A stretch of 64,000 nucleotides of DNA from Ketogulonicigenium vulgare WSH-001 (GTDB lineage Bacteria; Pseudomonadota; Alphaproteobacteria; Rhodobacterales; Rhodobacteraceae): the NCBI RefSeq assembly GCF_000223375.1, contig NC_017384.1, forward strand, positions 810,097 to 874,096, written 5' to 3'. Made by a program: the position numbers and the translations under genes. This document shows positions 56,313-64,000 of this stretch, one piece after another. The number at the start of each line of letters is the position of its first letter. Position 1 is the first letter of the stretch. The notes below the pieces were generated by a model that had not been told where the DNA came from, did no database searches, and worked only from the letters and a program-made list of their open reading frames with translations.

Positions 56313-57059
56313 TTAGTCCATCGACTTTTCGCTGGTATCGGCCAATCCGCGCGTCCAGTAACCGGCGGCTTTCATCTGGGGACGCGGGTGGCCGCGCGCG
56401 GCGAAATGGTCGCGCAGGGCGCGGGCGACCTGCGCCTCGGCGGCGATCCAGATGAAACCGCGACCCTCGTCCGGCAGGTCGATATCGGCGGCAGCAGCCA
56501 GTGCCACGGCGGGGTCGGTCGGATCGGCGCGATGCAGCCAGATGGCCTCCAGATCAGCGGCAGAGGTAAAGACCTGCTCCTCGGCGGCGTCCGTCACCAG
56601 CCCAAGGCTGATCGCCAGCACATCATCGTCCATTTCTTCCAGCCAGCGACCCATGGCCGGCAGGGCGGTTTCATCGCCGATCAGCAGATACCAGTCAAAG
56701 ATCGGTGCGATCTGGGCCGAGCCGCGCGGGCCTGCGATCATCAGCGTGTCGCCGACCTCAGCGTCAATCGCCCATTGCGTGGCGGGGCCCGCGTCATGGA
56801 CGGCGAAATCCAGCACCATCTGGCCCGCATCCGCGTCAAAGGCGCGGGGGGTGTATTCGCGCATCACCGTCTCGTCGGTGCCTGCATCCGGAAAGATCAG
56901 CTTGATATGATCGTCGGGCGATGGGCTTTGAAAGCCGTCCAACTCGTCGCTGGTCAGGGTAAAGCGGATCATCTGCGGTGTCAGATACGCCTTTTGCGCC
57001 ACGACCAGCGTGCGGCGGCGAATGTCGAAACGGTGGCGAATGATGATTTGGTCTTCCAT
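56313..57059 (-). CDS. siderophore-interacting protein (ViuB/YqjH-like ferric reductase)
   Basis: The 248-aa product is a compact flavin reductase with the FAD-binding motif MREYTPRAFD near residue 65, FAVHDAGPATQWA near 90 and the AGPRGS turn. A C-terminal NAD(P)H-binding half follows (YLLIGDETALPAMGRWLEE; RGFIWIAAEAQVARALR), ending GYWTRGL. It releases iron from imported ferric siderophores by reduction. It lacks the DUF2218 domain of the other copy. GAGGAT lies before its ATG. It is divergent in function from, but on the same strand as, the chaN-like gene. Confidence 0.92.
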   Translation of the reverse strand: MEDQIIIRHRFDIRRRTLVVAQKAYLTPQMIRFTLTSDELDGFQSPSPDDHIKLIFPDAGTDETVMREYTPRAFDADAGQMVLDFAVHDAGPATQWAIDAEVGDTLMIAGPRGSAQIAPIFDWYLLIGDETALPAMGRWLEEMDDDVLAISLGLVTDAAEEQVFTSAADLEAIWLHRADPTDPAVALAAAADIDLPDEGRGFIWIAAEAQVARALRDHFAARGHPRPQMKAAGYWTRGLADTSEKSMD

Positions 57060-57185
57060 ATGATCCTCCGATCAGATCACGAGTCATTTTGTAAACTATT
57101 GTCCCGCCGTCCTAACACGCGCCAAGCGCTTTGACAGAAAAATCTGCGGGATCATATCGTTCACGGATGCGAAGACGCGGTGATC

Positions 57186-57227
57186 ACGGGGGGAAGCGCG
57201 CGGCATGTCCCGCGCGCTTCCCCCCGT
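57186..57227 (-). terminator. 18-bp perfect hairpin after adenine-deaminase-type gene
   Basis: ACGGGGGGAAGCGCGCGG/CCGCGCGCTTCCCCCCGT with loop CATGTC starts two bases after the minus-strand stop codon. It is very stable, but no T-run follows. Confidence 0.7.
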
Positions 57228-57229
57228 AT

Positions 57230-59077
57230 TTACCAGACGACGGGATGCGTCTCGCCGGTCTGCACATTCACGAAACCCTGCGGGATCGCGTCTGATGGGG
57301 CGACAAGGGCCCAGGCCCAGGGCGCGCAGGTCAGCGTCGCAAATTGCAGCCGTTCGGGGAAACCGGCCCACCAGCGCGGGCTATAGGTCGGCTCATACAT
57401 CCAGTCGATCTTGTTCGCCTCGGCGTAGAAGGCCTCCATATCGGCGTGCAGCGCCTCGGCGGGGCGGTGGGTCATCAGGCCGCCGATCTCGTAATGCACT
57501 TCGGCGCGGATTTCGCCGCCTGACGCCAGCACCCAGCCGCCTTGCGTCTGGCGCATACGGTTCGCGACCATCGCCATCGCCGCATCGGAAGATCCGACGA
57601 TCCACAGGTTGTGCTGGTCATGCGCCACGGTGCAGCCGACGGCGGTGTCGGGCGTCGCCGGGCCTGTGCCCAGCCAGAACATTTTGGCGACGCGCGCCGC
57701 GCCGGTATGGCGGTCGATAATGGCGAATTTGGTGATATTGCGCGCGGTATCGCGCTGCACTTCGCCACCCACCACCGGCAGTTGGTCGCGGATGAAATCG
57801 GGCGCCCAGTGGAAAGGCCGCAGCAGCGCCACATCCGCCACATCGCCGTCGTGATGCAGCGCGAAATCCGCCGCCGTGATCTCGCGGTTGATGTGGACTG
57901 AAGTGCGCGCCCAGGCCGGCCAGTCAATCGCTGGCAGCGCGCCGATATAGTCGGTGCCCTTGGAGGCGGGCAGGCCGTCGGCCCAAACTTCGGCGATCTG
58001 CAGATCGGCCACGTCGGACAACAGCACGATATCGGCATAGCGGCCCGGTGCGATCATACCGACATGGGCCTGCAGACGCATGTGGCGGGCTGGGTTGATC
58101 GTTACGCATTGGATCGCCTTTTCCGGGGACAGCCCGGCGCGGATCGCGGTGCGCACGTTATGGTCGGTGCCGCCCAGCCTCAAAGTGTCGGATGCCGAGC
58201 GGTCATCGGTGGCAAAGGCGACCTGCGACCAATCGCTGAGGCCGCGTTCCAGCAGACCCTTGACGATATCGGGCATGGAATGGACGCGGATTTCCAAAAA
58301 CAGCCCGCGGGTGATCTTGTCCCATGCCTCGTCCGCGGTCCAGCTTTCGTGATCCGAGGCAAGCCCGGCCGCCGCGAAGGCGTTGATATTCATGATATCT
58401 TTGATGCCAGCGGCATGACCCTCGACCACGCCGCGCGCGGCAATCGTCGCCTCGATCACGCCCCAAAGGCGGTCGTGGCTGGGGTTGTCCGCGTTGCAGA
58501 CGGCGGGCCAGTCCATCACTTCGTCAAGGCCCGCAACCATGGGATCGGCCATGAACGCGGCCTGTTCATCCTTGCCGAAATAGCCGCCGCCATATTCCCA
58601 GGCGGTGGGCGGCACGGCAGAGCCGGGCAGCGGGAAGATCTTCAGCGGCGATCCGGCTTTGCGCGCGGTCAGCCAGAATTCCAGATTATGCGCGCCGTTG
58701 ACGTTAGAATATTCGTGGCTGGCCTCGCAGGTCCAGGTGCAGCCGCGTGGGATGGTCAGCGCCGCCTCGTATTCCGGGGTCAGGTGGCTTGACTCAATAT
58801 GCTTATGCACCTCGCCAAAGCCGGGAACGGCGGCCAGATCGGGACGCTCGATCACCTCGGCGGCCTCGCCGGTATAGCTGCCACGCGGGCCGACAAAGGC
58901 AATGCGACGGCCCGAGATGACGATTTCGGCATCGTTCATCCATGTGCCGGTGCCGGATTCGAACAGGCGGCCGACGCGCAGGATGCGGTCGGCGGGCAAG
59001 CGCCCCAGCGAGACCTGCAACAGGCGCTTGCGGGTGGCGACTTCGTCGCGGGCATTCAGGAGGAGGTCTTGGGTCAT
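57230..59077 (-). CDS. adenine-deaminase-type amidohydrolase
   Basis: The 615-aa product matches the adenine deaminase group of the amidohydrolase superfamily, which hydrolyses adenine to hypoxanthine and ammonia at a metal centre. The N-terminal small domain has DAEIVISGRRIAFVGPRG. The metal motif appears as PGFGEVHKHIESSHL, where family members usually have PGFID-x-HVHIESS, so the two His are kept but spaced by Lys. A downstream VVEGHAAG and a DDRSASD motif supply further ligands. The C-terminal adenine-deaminase domain includes VAHDQHNLWIVGSSD. The surrounding genes make a modified substrate (a cyclic amide or other purine) conceivable. It is the last gene of the operon. Confidence 0.85.
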   Translation of the reverse strand: MTQDLLLNARDEVATRKRLLQVSLGRLPADRILRVGRLFESGTGTWMNDAEIVISGRRIAFVGPRGSYTGEAAEVIERPDLAAVPGFGEVHKHIESSHLTPEYEAALTIPRGCTWTCEASHEYSNVNGAHNLEFWLTARKAGSPLKIFPLPGSAVPPTAWEYGGGYFGKDEQAAFMADPMVAGLDEVMDWPAVCNADNPSHDRLWGVIEATIAARGVVEGHAAGIKDIMNINAFAAAGLASDHESWTADEAWDKITRGLFLEIRVHSMPDIVKGLLERGLSDWSQVAFATDDRSASDTLRLGGTDHNVRTAIRAGLSPEKAIQCVTINPARHMRLQAHVGMIAPGRYADIVLLSDVADLQIAEVWADGLPASKGTDYIGALPAIDWPAWARTSVHINREITAADFALHHDGDVADVALLRPFHWAPDFIRDQLPVVGGEVQRDTARNITKFAIIDRHTGAARVAKMFWLGTGPATPDTAVGCTVAHDQHNLWIVGSSDAAMAMVANRMRQTQGGWVLASGGEIRAEVHYEIGGLMTHRPAEALHADMEAFYAEANKIDWMYEPTYSPRWWAGFPERLQFATLTCAPWAWALVAPSDAIPQGFVNVQTGETHPVVW

Positions 59078-59078
59078 C

Positions 59079-60203
59079 TTACTGGCTCATCAGGCGCTGG
59101 CGCGCGATCTCGGTGCTGGTTGGGCCCAGCAGATGGGGCGTGCCTGCAGGCAGCAGGGTGAAACAGCCCGCAAGGTTCATCACCGGGCAGGAGTGGTTCG
59201 GCAGAACCAGCGCCTTTTGCCCGATACGGGGGGATATATCCTGTTCAGGGCGCGCAACGCCATGCTCTTCGGACAGACGCTCCAGCACCAGCGGGCGGGT
59301 TGCGCCGTCCAGCCACAGCTCGCCAAAGCCCGCGACGGCGGATGTGCCATGCGCGCCGCGATCCGAGGTCAGAACCTTTGACCCGGTATCCACGACAATG
59401 CGATCCTCGGCGGTGCCGATCACGGTGGCGACGACAGCCATGGCGATATCATCGCGGGTGGCGATGCCAAGGCCGACAGCGGTCATATCCAGCAGGACGT
59501 AATTGCCGGGGCGAATTTCGGTGATGCCGGTCAGATCTTGGCCCGCCAGCAGCGTCGGCGTCGCGCCGATCGAGATGATGGTGGGGCCGCGATCCACCGG
59601 CACGGCGGCGGCCAAGGCCCGCATCACGGCGACCTCATCCGCCGCGATCTGCCTGATCGCGTCAACGCTTTGACCGCCATAGCTGTGGCCCGCGTGCGAC
59701 AGGATGCCCGCATAGCGCAGAGGGGCCGCAATGGTGCGGCGCAGTGCGGCAAGGCCGACCGCATCAGGGCCGATGCCCATCCGGTGCAGGCCGACATCGA
59801 TCTTGATCAGGATATCAACGGGGCCCTCTGCCTGCGCGGCAATGGCAGCGATGTGATCCGCGTGATCGACGGTAAATCGCAATTGCCCAGCATAGGCATG
59901 GGGCAGCAGGCGGGCGATCTGGGCGGGGTCAATCTCGGGGCGGGCAAGGGTGACGGGGCCAAGACCCGCGTCAATCATCGCCAGCGCTTCCTCGGTCAGG
60001 GCGGCGGTCAGGCCGGTTGCACCTGCGGTCTTTTGCATCTGGGCGATCGCGGGGGATTTATGCGTCTTGATATGCGGCCACAGCGCGGCAACGCCCGCCA
60101 AGGCCTGCATCTTGTCGATATTGCGCTGCAAGGTGGGCTGGTCGATCAGCACTGTCCGCGCGGGGTAGCTTTGCCAGCCTTTGAAACGGGTCAACGGGGT
60201 CAT
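59079..60203 (-). CDS. PLP-dependent D-threonine aldolase/D-serine dehydratase-like protein
   Basis: The 374-aa product is a fold-type III PLP enzyme. The cofactor lysine lies in LWPHIKTHKSPAI (residues ~42-53). The C-terminal domain has VLPNHSCPVMNLAG with an H-x-C pair, like the Zn site of eukaryotic-type D-serine dehydratase, rather than H-x-D of D-threonine aldolases. It begins RFKGWQSYPARTVLIDQPTL, typical of the family. It likely acts on a D-amino acid such as D-serine, D-threonine or a 3-hydroxy-D-amino acid. The gene lies one base upstream of the amidohydrolase and overlaps the regulator gene by four bases. Confidence 0.85.
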   Translation of the reverse strand: MTPLTRFKGWQSYPARTVLIDQPTLQRNIDKMQALAGVAALWPHIKTHKSPAIAQMQKTAGATGLTAALTEEALAMIDAGLGPVTLARPEIDPAQIARLLPHAYAGQLRFTVDHADHIAAIAAQAEGPVDILIKIDVGLHRMGIGPDAVGLAALRRTIAAPLRYAGILSHAGHSYGGQSVDAIRQIAADEVAVMRALAAAVPVDRGPTIISIGATPTLLAGQDLTGITEIRPGNYVLLDMTAVGLGIATRDDIAMAVVATVIGTAEDRIVVDTGSKVLTSDRGAHGTSAVAGFGELWLDGATRPLVLERLSEEHGVARPEQDISPRIGQKALVLPNHSCPVMNLAGCFTLLPAGTPHLLGPTSTEIARQRLMSQ

Positions 60204-60802
60204 GTGGTTGGGTCCTGTGGCAGGCCGGGATGGGGAACATGGCAGACCGACAGGATGCGCGCGCCGCCCGCCGTTTCCGCCGAAAACCCATGCCGCGCGC
60301 CCGAGTCAAAGTAAAGACTGTCGCCGGGGCCAAGCCGGGTCGGGGCGTAATGCTCCATTTCAAACACCACCGCGCCCGACAGCACCAGCACATATTCCTG
60401 TCCGTTATGTTCGGACCTGACCTGTTCGGCCGCGCCGTCGCGATAGGGGATGTCGATGATCATCGGCTGCATCGCCTTGCCCGAAAGGCCGGCTGCGATA
60501 TCTTCGTAGCCGCCCATATCATTGCTGTAGCGGATGCCCTGACCCGCGGGGGTGACTTCGCGCACGCCGGTGCCGAATGTGGCGCGCGGCTGGCCCAGCA
60601 GCGCGCTGATATCCAGTTGCAACCCATCCGCCAAGCGCACCAGCACCGAATAGGCGGGGGCCGAGACGCCGTTTTCGATCTTTGACAGGGTCGAGATCGA
60701 CACGCCGGTCCGCCCCGAGACCTCGGCCAACGTCCAGCCGTTTTGCTTGCGCAGGGCCGCCAGCAGCGCGCCGGGGGCGTTTTCTTTCAGCCGCTCGTTC
60801 AT
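60200..60802 (-). CDS. XRE-cupin transcriptional regulator
   Basis: The 200-aa product has an N-terminal XRE helix-turn-helix (~10-65: LRKQNGWTLAEVSGRTGVSI, STLSKIENG) and a C-terminal cupin (~125-190: GQEYVLVLSGAVVFEMEHYA, GDSLYFDSGARHGF) expected to sense a small ligand. Such regulators often control amino-acid, polyamine or nitrile catabolism next to their own gene. It overlaps both neighbours by four bases, so it is translated as part of the operon it presumably controls. Confidence 0.92.
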   Translation of the reverse strand: MNERLKENAPGALLAALRKQNGWTLAEVSGRTGVSISTLSKIENGVSAPAYSVLVRLADGLQLDISALLGQPRATFGTGVREVTPAGQGIRYSNDMGGYEDIAAGLSGKAMQPMIIDIPYRDGAAEQVRSEHNGQEYVLVLSGAVVFEMEHYAPTRLGPGDSLYFDSGARHGFSAETAGGARILSVCHVPHPGLPQDPTT

Positions 60803-61722
60803 ACTTCGACGACCATGCCCTTGCGGGTGGTGATCAGACCATATTCCGCCGGTTCACGGTGGCGGGCAAAGTCGAAAATCGTCTTGCGATAGAGGCGTCC
60901 CATCCCGAGGTCGACTTTGGCGGTGATCACCTCGTCGCCAGTGGTCAGTGCCTGCGCCACGATCTGGCCCGAGGGGGCGACGATCATCGAATCCCCGATC
61001 ATGCTGGAGCCTTCCTCCAGCCCGCATTTCGCCGCCGCCGCGATCCACATCGCGTTCTGATAGGCGCCTGCCTGCAGCGACAGGCGATTGTGGAACGAGG
61101 TCAAATTGTCGAAATCGAAATTCGCGGTGTGATCATTCGGGGTGTTATAACCGACAAAGCCGATCTCGGCCCCTTGCAGCGACAGCATACGATAGGTCTC
61201 GGGCCAGCGGCGGTCGTTGCAGATGAACGCGCCCGCGATGCCGTATGCGCTGCGCACCACCGGAAAGCCGAGGTTGCCGGGTTCGAAATAACGCTTTTCC
61301 AGATGATGGGTGTCGCGGCCCGCGATGGGTTCTGCGGTGCCCGGCAGGTGGATCTTGCGATATTTCAGGATGATTTTGCCCGCCTGATCGGTGATGATCG
61401 CGGTGTTGAAATAGCGATCACCGTCTTTTTCCGCAAAGCCGATATAAAAGCCGACACCAAGGCGCGCGGCCTCGTCAAACAGCGGCTGGGTGGCCGCGTT
61501 CGGCATCTGATGCTCGTAAAATTCCTGCTTTTCGGCGTCTGACAGTATCCAGCGCGGGAAAAAGGTCGTCAGCGCAAGTTCGGGAAAGACCACAAAGCGC
61601 GCACCGCGCGCATGCGCCTCGCGCAGCATCTCGATCTGGCGGGCGATGACACTGGCGCGATTGTCGCTGCGCTGGATCGGGCCCATCTGGGCGACGGCGA
61701 GGATATAGGAATGATCGGACAT
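60799..61722 (-). CDS. N-carbamoyl-D-amino acid amidohydrolase-type carbon-nitrogen hydrolase
   Basis: The 307-aa product is a nitrilase-superfamily hydrolase with catalytic triad Glu48 (VVFPELALTTFFPRW), Lys123 (KYRKIHLPG) and Cys168 (GAFICNDRRWPETYRML). The blocks ELALTTFFPRW, CNDRRWPE and HNRLSLQAGAYQN are those of D-carbamoylases, which release CO2 and ammonia from N-carbamoyl-D-amino acids. It is cytoplasmic. No hydantoinase is in the window, although the adenine-deaminase-type amidohydrolase could play a ring-opening role; this is speculative. It ends directly at the start of the regulator and begins where the ABC ATPase gene ends. Confidence 0.9.
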   Translation of the reverse strand: MSDHSYILAVAQMGPIQRSDNRASVIARQIEMLREAHARGARFVVFPELALTTFFPRWILSDAEKQEFYEHQMPNAATQPLFDEAARLGVGFYIGFAEKDGDRYFNTAIITDQAGKIILKYRKIHLPGTAEPIAGRDTHHLEKRYFEPGNLGFPVVRSAYGIAGAFICNDRRWPETYRMLSLQGAEIGFVGYNTPNDHTANFDFDNLTSFHNRLSLQAGAYQNAMWIAAAAKCGLEEGSSMIGDSMIVAPSGQIVAQALTTGDEVITAKVDLGMGRLYRKTIFDFARHREPAEYGLITTRKGMVVEV

Positions 61723-62769
61723 TTAGACGCTCAACTGGTCTGGCGGCAGGAAGGTGATCTGGCGCGGGTCGATGGAAAGGCGCGGCGTGGCGGGGGCGTC
61801 GGCGTGCTCGCTGTGCAGCAGAATGGGCGTGCCATGGGCGGTGGCCTCGAACGCATAGCCGCGACCCAAATAGGTGCGCAAGGTGACATCCAGCGCGATG
61901 GAACTGTCGCCAAAAGACAAAGCCTCGGGGCGGGCGGCCAGTAGTCCGGTGGGCAGCACCTCCCAAGTCGGATCATCGGGCAGGGTGAGCGTGCCGCCCA
62001 GCGTGCTGATGGTAAGCCCGCCCTCCGCGCGGCTGATCAGGTGGTAGGGAAAGATATTCTCGAACCCCACGAAATTTGCGACAAAGCGCGAGGCAGGGCG
62101 CGCGTAAAGCACCTCGGGGCGGTCATATTGCTCGACCTTGCCGCTGTTCATGACAGCGACGCGGTCGGAAATGGCAAAGGCTTCTTCCTGATCGTGCGTG
62201 ACATAGATCGAGGTGGTCTGCCGTTGCAGATGCAGCCGCCGGATCAGCGAGCGCATCCCAAGGCGCAGCCGCGCGTCAAGGTTCGACAGCGGTTCGTCGA
62301 ACATCATCAGATCGGGGTCGATCACCAGCGCGCGGGCCAGCGAGACACGTTGCTTTTGCCCGCCAGAAAGCGCATCAGGTGTGCGCTCGGCAAAGCCTTG
62401 CAGGCCGACAAGATCGAGGAATTCCGCCGCTTTGCGCAGCCGTTCGGCCGTGCCCATGCCGCGCTGGCGCAGGCCATAGGCGACGTTTTCGACCACGTTC
62501 AGATGCGGCAGCAGCGCATAGTTCTGGAACACCAGCCCGATATTGCGCCGGTGGGACGGCACGCGCAGCAGGTTGCGGCCGTCAAGGTCGATGCGGCCCG
62601 CGCTGGCCTCCATCAGGCCCGCGACCAGCCGCAGCGTCGTCGTCTTGCCGCAGCCCGACGGCCCCAGCAGCGAGACAAACGACCCCGCAGGGATATCAAG
62701 GTTCAGGTCGCGCAGCACCTGTTGGCCGCCATAGCTGGCCGACAGGCCGCTGATTTGCAAAGATTTCAT
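61723..62769 (-). CDS. ABC importer ATPase, polyamine/opine (PotA-like) type
   Basis: The 348-aa ATPase has Walker A LGPSGCGKTTTLRLVAGL (~35), Q-loop LVFQNYALLPHLNV, signature LSGGQKQRVSLARALV, Walker B LMMFDEPLSNLDARL and H-loop IYVTHDQEEAFAISD. A C-terminal TOBE domain (~250-340; TGLLAARPEALSFGD) is present. It energises the two permeases encoded upstream on the same strand. Stop and start codons of successive genes abut. The PotA/PotBC class imports polyamines, opines, iron or thiamine. Confidence 0.93.
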   Translation of the reverse strand: MKSLQISGLSASYGGQQVLRDLNLDIPAGSFVSLLGPSGCGKTTTLRLVAGLMEASAGRIDLDGRNLLRVPSHRRNIGLVFQNYALLPHLNVVENVAYGLRQRGMGTAERLRKAAEFLDLVGLQGFAERTPDALSGGQKQRVSLARALVIDPDLMMFDEPLSNLDARLRLGMRSLIRRLHLQRQTTSIYVTHDQEEAFAISDRVAVMNSGKVEQYDRPEVLYARPASRFVANFVGFENIFPYHLISRAEGGLTISTLGGTLTLPDDPTWEVLPTGLLAARPEALSFGDSSIALDVTLRTYLGRGYAFEATAHGTPILLHSEHADAPATPRLSIDPRQITFLPPDQLSV

Positions 62770-62771
62770 GT

Positions 62772-63560
62772 TTAACCCATCGCTTTCGATAGACCGAGGC
62801 TGCGTTCCAGCAGGACCATCACGGCCATCGTCAGCGCCATCATCATGACCGAGACCGCCGCGACCGAAGGGTCGAAATGCTGCTCGACATAGGTGAAAAG
62901 CTCGATCGGCAGCGTCGATATGCCCGGCCCCGTCAGGAACAGCGACACCGACACATCATTGATCGAGGTGATAAAGCCCAAGGTGAAGGCCGCCAGAATC
63001 CCCGGCGCGATATTCGGCAAGATCACCGTCAGGACGACTTTCAGCCGTGATGCGCCCAGCGTGACGGCGGCATCCTCGATTGAAAAGTCGAAACCCTCGA
63101 GGCTGGCGCCCACCACCCGCACCGCATAGGGCAGGATGATGACCAGATGACCGATGATCAGCGCGGGCATCACCGGGATCGACATATCGACCACCACGGT
63201 TTTCAGCATGGCAAAGCCCAGCACGATCTCGGGCACCAGCACGGGCAGGAAAAAGAACGATTTCATCCACGCCGGCAGTGCGCCGCGCCAGCGTACCAGC
63301 GCATAGGCGGTGGGGATGCCGATCAGCAGTGCCAATAGCGTGGCGGCGAATGACACCTGAAGGCTGGTGAAAAAGCTGCGGACAAAGTTCTGTTTTTGCA
63401 GCGCAAGTTCGAACCAGCGCAGCGACAGCCCTTGGGGCGGAAACGTCAGATAGGTCGTATCCGACACCGCCGCGCCAAGGATGATGACCAGTGGCAGGGT
63501 CAGGAACAGGATCACAAGGCCCGCCGCAACGGCGTGAAGGGGGTGCAGGTTGCGCATCAA
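62772..63560 (-). CDS. ABC transporter permease, PotC-like
   Basis: The 262-aa product has six hydrophobic helices and the EAA cytoplasmic loop (EDAAVTLGASRLKVVLTVIL, then PNIAPG) that contacts the ATPase. N-terminal VAAGLVILFLTLPLVIILGA and segments such as WMKSFFFLPVLVPEIVLGFA are typical of PotC-type permeases. It overlaps the partner permease by four bases and lies two bases upstream of the ATPase gene. Confidence 0.93.
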   Translation of the reverse strand: MMRNLHPLHAVAAGLVILFLTLPLVIILGAAVSDTTYLTFPPQGLSLRWFELALQKQNFVRSFFTSLQVSFAATLLALLIGIPTAYALVRWRGALPAWMKSFFFLPVLVPEIVLGFAMLKTVVVDMSIPVMPALIIGHLVIILPYAVRVVGASLEGFDFSIEDAAVTLGASRLKVVLTVILPNIAPGILAAFTLGFITSINDVSVSLFLTGPGISTLPIELFTYVEQHFDPSVAAVSVMMMALTMAVMVLLERSLGLSKAMG

Positions 63561-64000
63561 TCCACCATCCTGTTGGCACGTCGGCCAAGCGCGTTGAACA
63601 GCGTGATGGCGGCAAAGGACAGCACCAGCATCACCGCCGCAATCACGCTGCCCGCCGCCCAGTCAAAGCTGACCATGACCTTTTCATGCAGCAATGTCGG
63701 TAGGATCATATGGCGTTCCGACCCCAGCAGCCGCGCGGTGGCGAATGCGGCAAGCGAGCCGGTAAAGATCAGCACCGCGCTGACGATCAGCGAGGGCACC
63801 AGCAGTGGCAGCGTGACCTGCGTGAACAGGCGGATGGGCGTCGCGCCAAGGGTGGTCGCAGCCTCGCGCACTTGGGGGGCGATGGCCTCAATCGCGCCTT
63901 TCAGCGTCAGGATCGCCAGCGGCGTGAACAGATAGACAAGGCCGATGACCATGGCGGTCGGGTTGAACAACAGCGAGAGCGGCGCATCGATCAGGCCTAT
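63557..64000 (-). CDS. ABC transporter permease, PotB-like (5' end beyond window)
   Basis: The frame is open to the window edge, so only the C-terminal ~147 residues are seen, beginning near IGLIDAPLSLLFNPTAMVIG. The EAA loop REAATTLGATPIRLFTQVTL is complete, with three helices visible. It pairs with the downstream permease. The substrate-binding protein, not seen here, would be expected further upstream on the minus strand, beyond base 64000. Confidence 0.9.
   Translation of the reverse strand: MGLIDAPLSLLFNPTAMVIGLVYLFTPLAILTLKGAIEAIAPQVREAATTLGATPIRLFTQVTLPLLVPSLIVSAVLIFTGSLAAFATARLLGSERHMILPTLLHEKVMVSFDWAAGSVIAAVMLVLSFAAITLFNALGRRANRMVD

Noticed and set aside
56242..56316. 24-codon plus-strand frame between the chaN-like and siderophore-reductase genes
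   Set aside because: It has no ribosome binding site and overlaps the stop of the minus-strand gene. It does not resemble hemP or other small iron-linked proteins.

Overview
The window is a gene-dense, GC-rich stretch of an alphaproteobacterial chromosome, almost certainly from the family Rhodobacteraceae (genus not resolvable by reading). The evidence is the nifR3/dusB-ntrB-ntrC-ntrY-ntrX cluster with an NtrC that lacks the GAFTGA loop, a fused IspDF, a CckA-type hybrid kinase, an EcfG-type sigma factor with GGAAC-N17-CGTT promoters, and many four-base or longer gene overlaps. Most of it is coding. No CRISPR array, complete insertion sequence, integrase or rRNA operon was seen.

Layout. 1-8.4 kb is accessory: the tail of an NtaA-type flavin monooxygenase, an EcfG-like sigma factor with small stress-type genes (two divergent EcfG-type promoters at 3816-3892), then a more AT-rich stretch with a hexapeptide acyltransferase, a tiny membrane protein/XRE pair, a SUKH-like immunity-type protein and gene remnants. 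8.6-26 kb is mostly housekeeping: tRNA(CAT), purMN, rnd, sufE, an OsmC protein and GntR regulator around a 16-bp palindrome, an aldehyde dehydrogenase, a globin-coupled chemoreceptor, plsC, cckA, rsmB, guaB, a cinA-type gene, pgpA and ispDF. 26-33.6 kb is the nitrogen-control cluster, preceded by an NtrC-box-like palindrome lying on the -35 of a promoter, and followed by tRNA-Ser(CGA).

34-40 kb looks like a catabolic cassette for a sugar acid or related 2-oxo acid: HpcH/HpaI aldolase, LysR regulator, iron-dependent alcohol dehydrogenase, MFS transporter and 2,5-dioxovalerate-type dehydrogenase. 40-48.3 kb is a tripartite RND efflux operon divergent from a two-component system, with a 41-bp interrupted palindrome between them. 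A GT61 glycosyltransferase follows.

50-57 kb is an iron or heme uptake group: a TonB-dependent receptor directly abutting an SbmA/YddA-type exporter-fold ABC protein, flanked by two siderophore-interacting flavoproteins and a ChaN-like heme-binding protein. No ordinary inner-membrane siderophore permease is present, so an IrtAB-like arrangement (exporter-fold importer plus flavin reductase) is the most interesting hypothesis. 57-64 kb is a tightly packed minus-strand operon with an adenine-deaminase-type amidohydrolase, a PLP D-amino-acid enzyme, an XRE-cupin regulator, an N-carbamoyl-D-amino-acid hydrolase and a polyamine/opine-type ABC importer. It is a candidate uncharacterised pathway for a carbamoylated or cyclic nitrogen compound.
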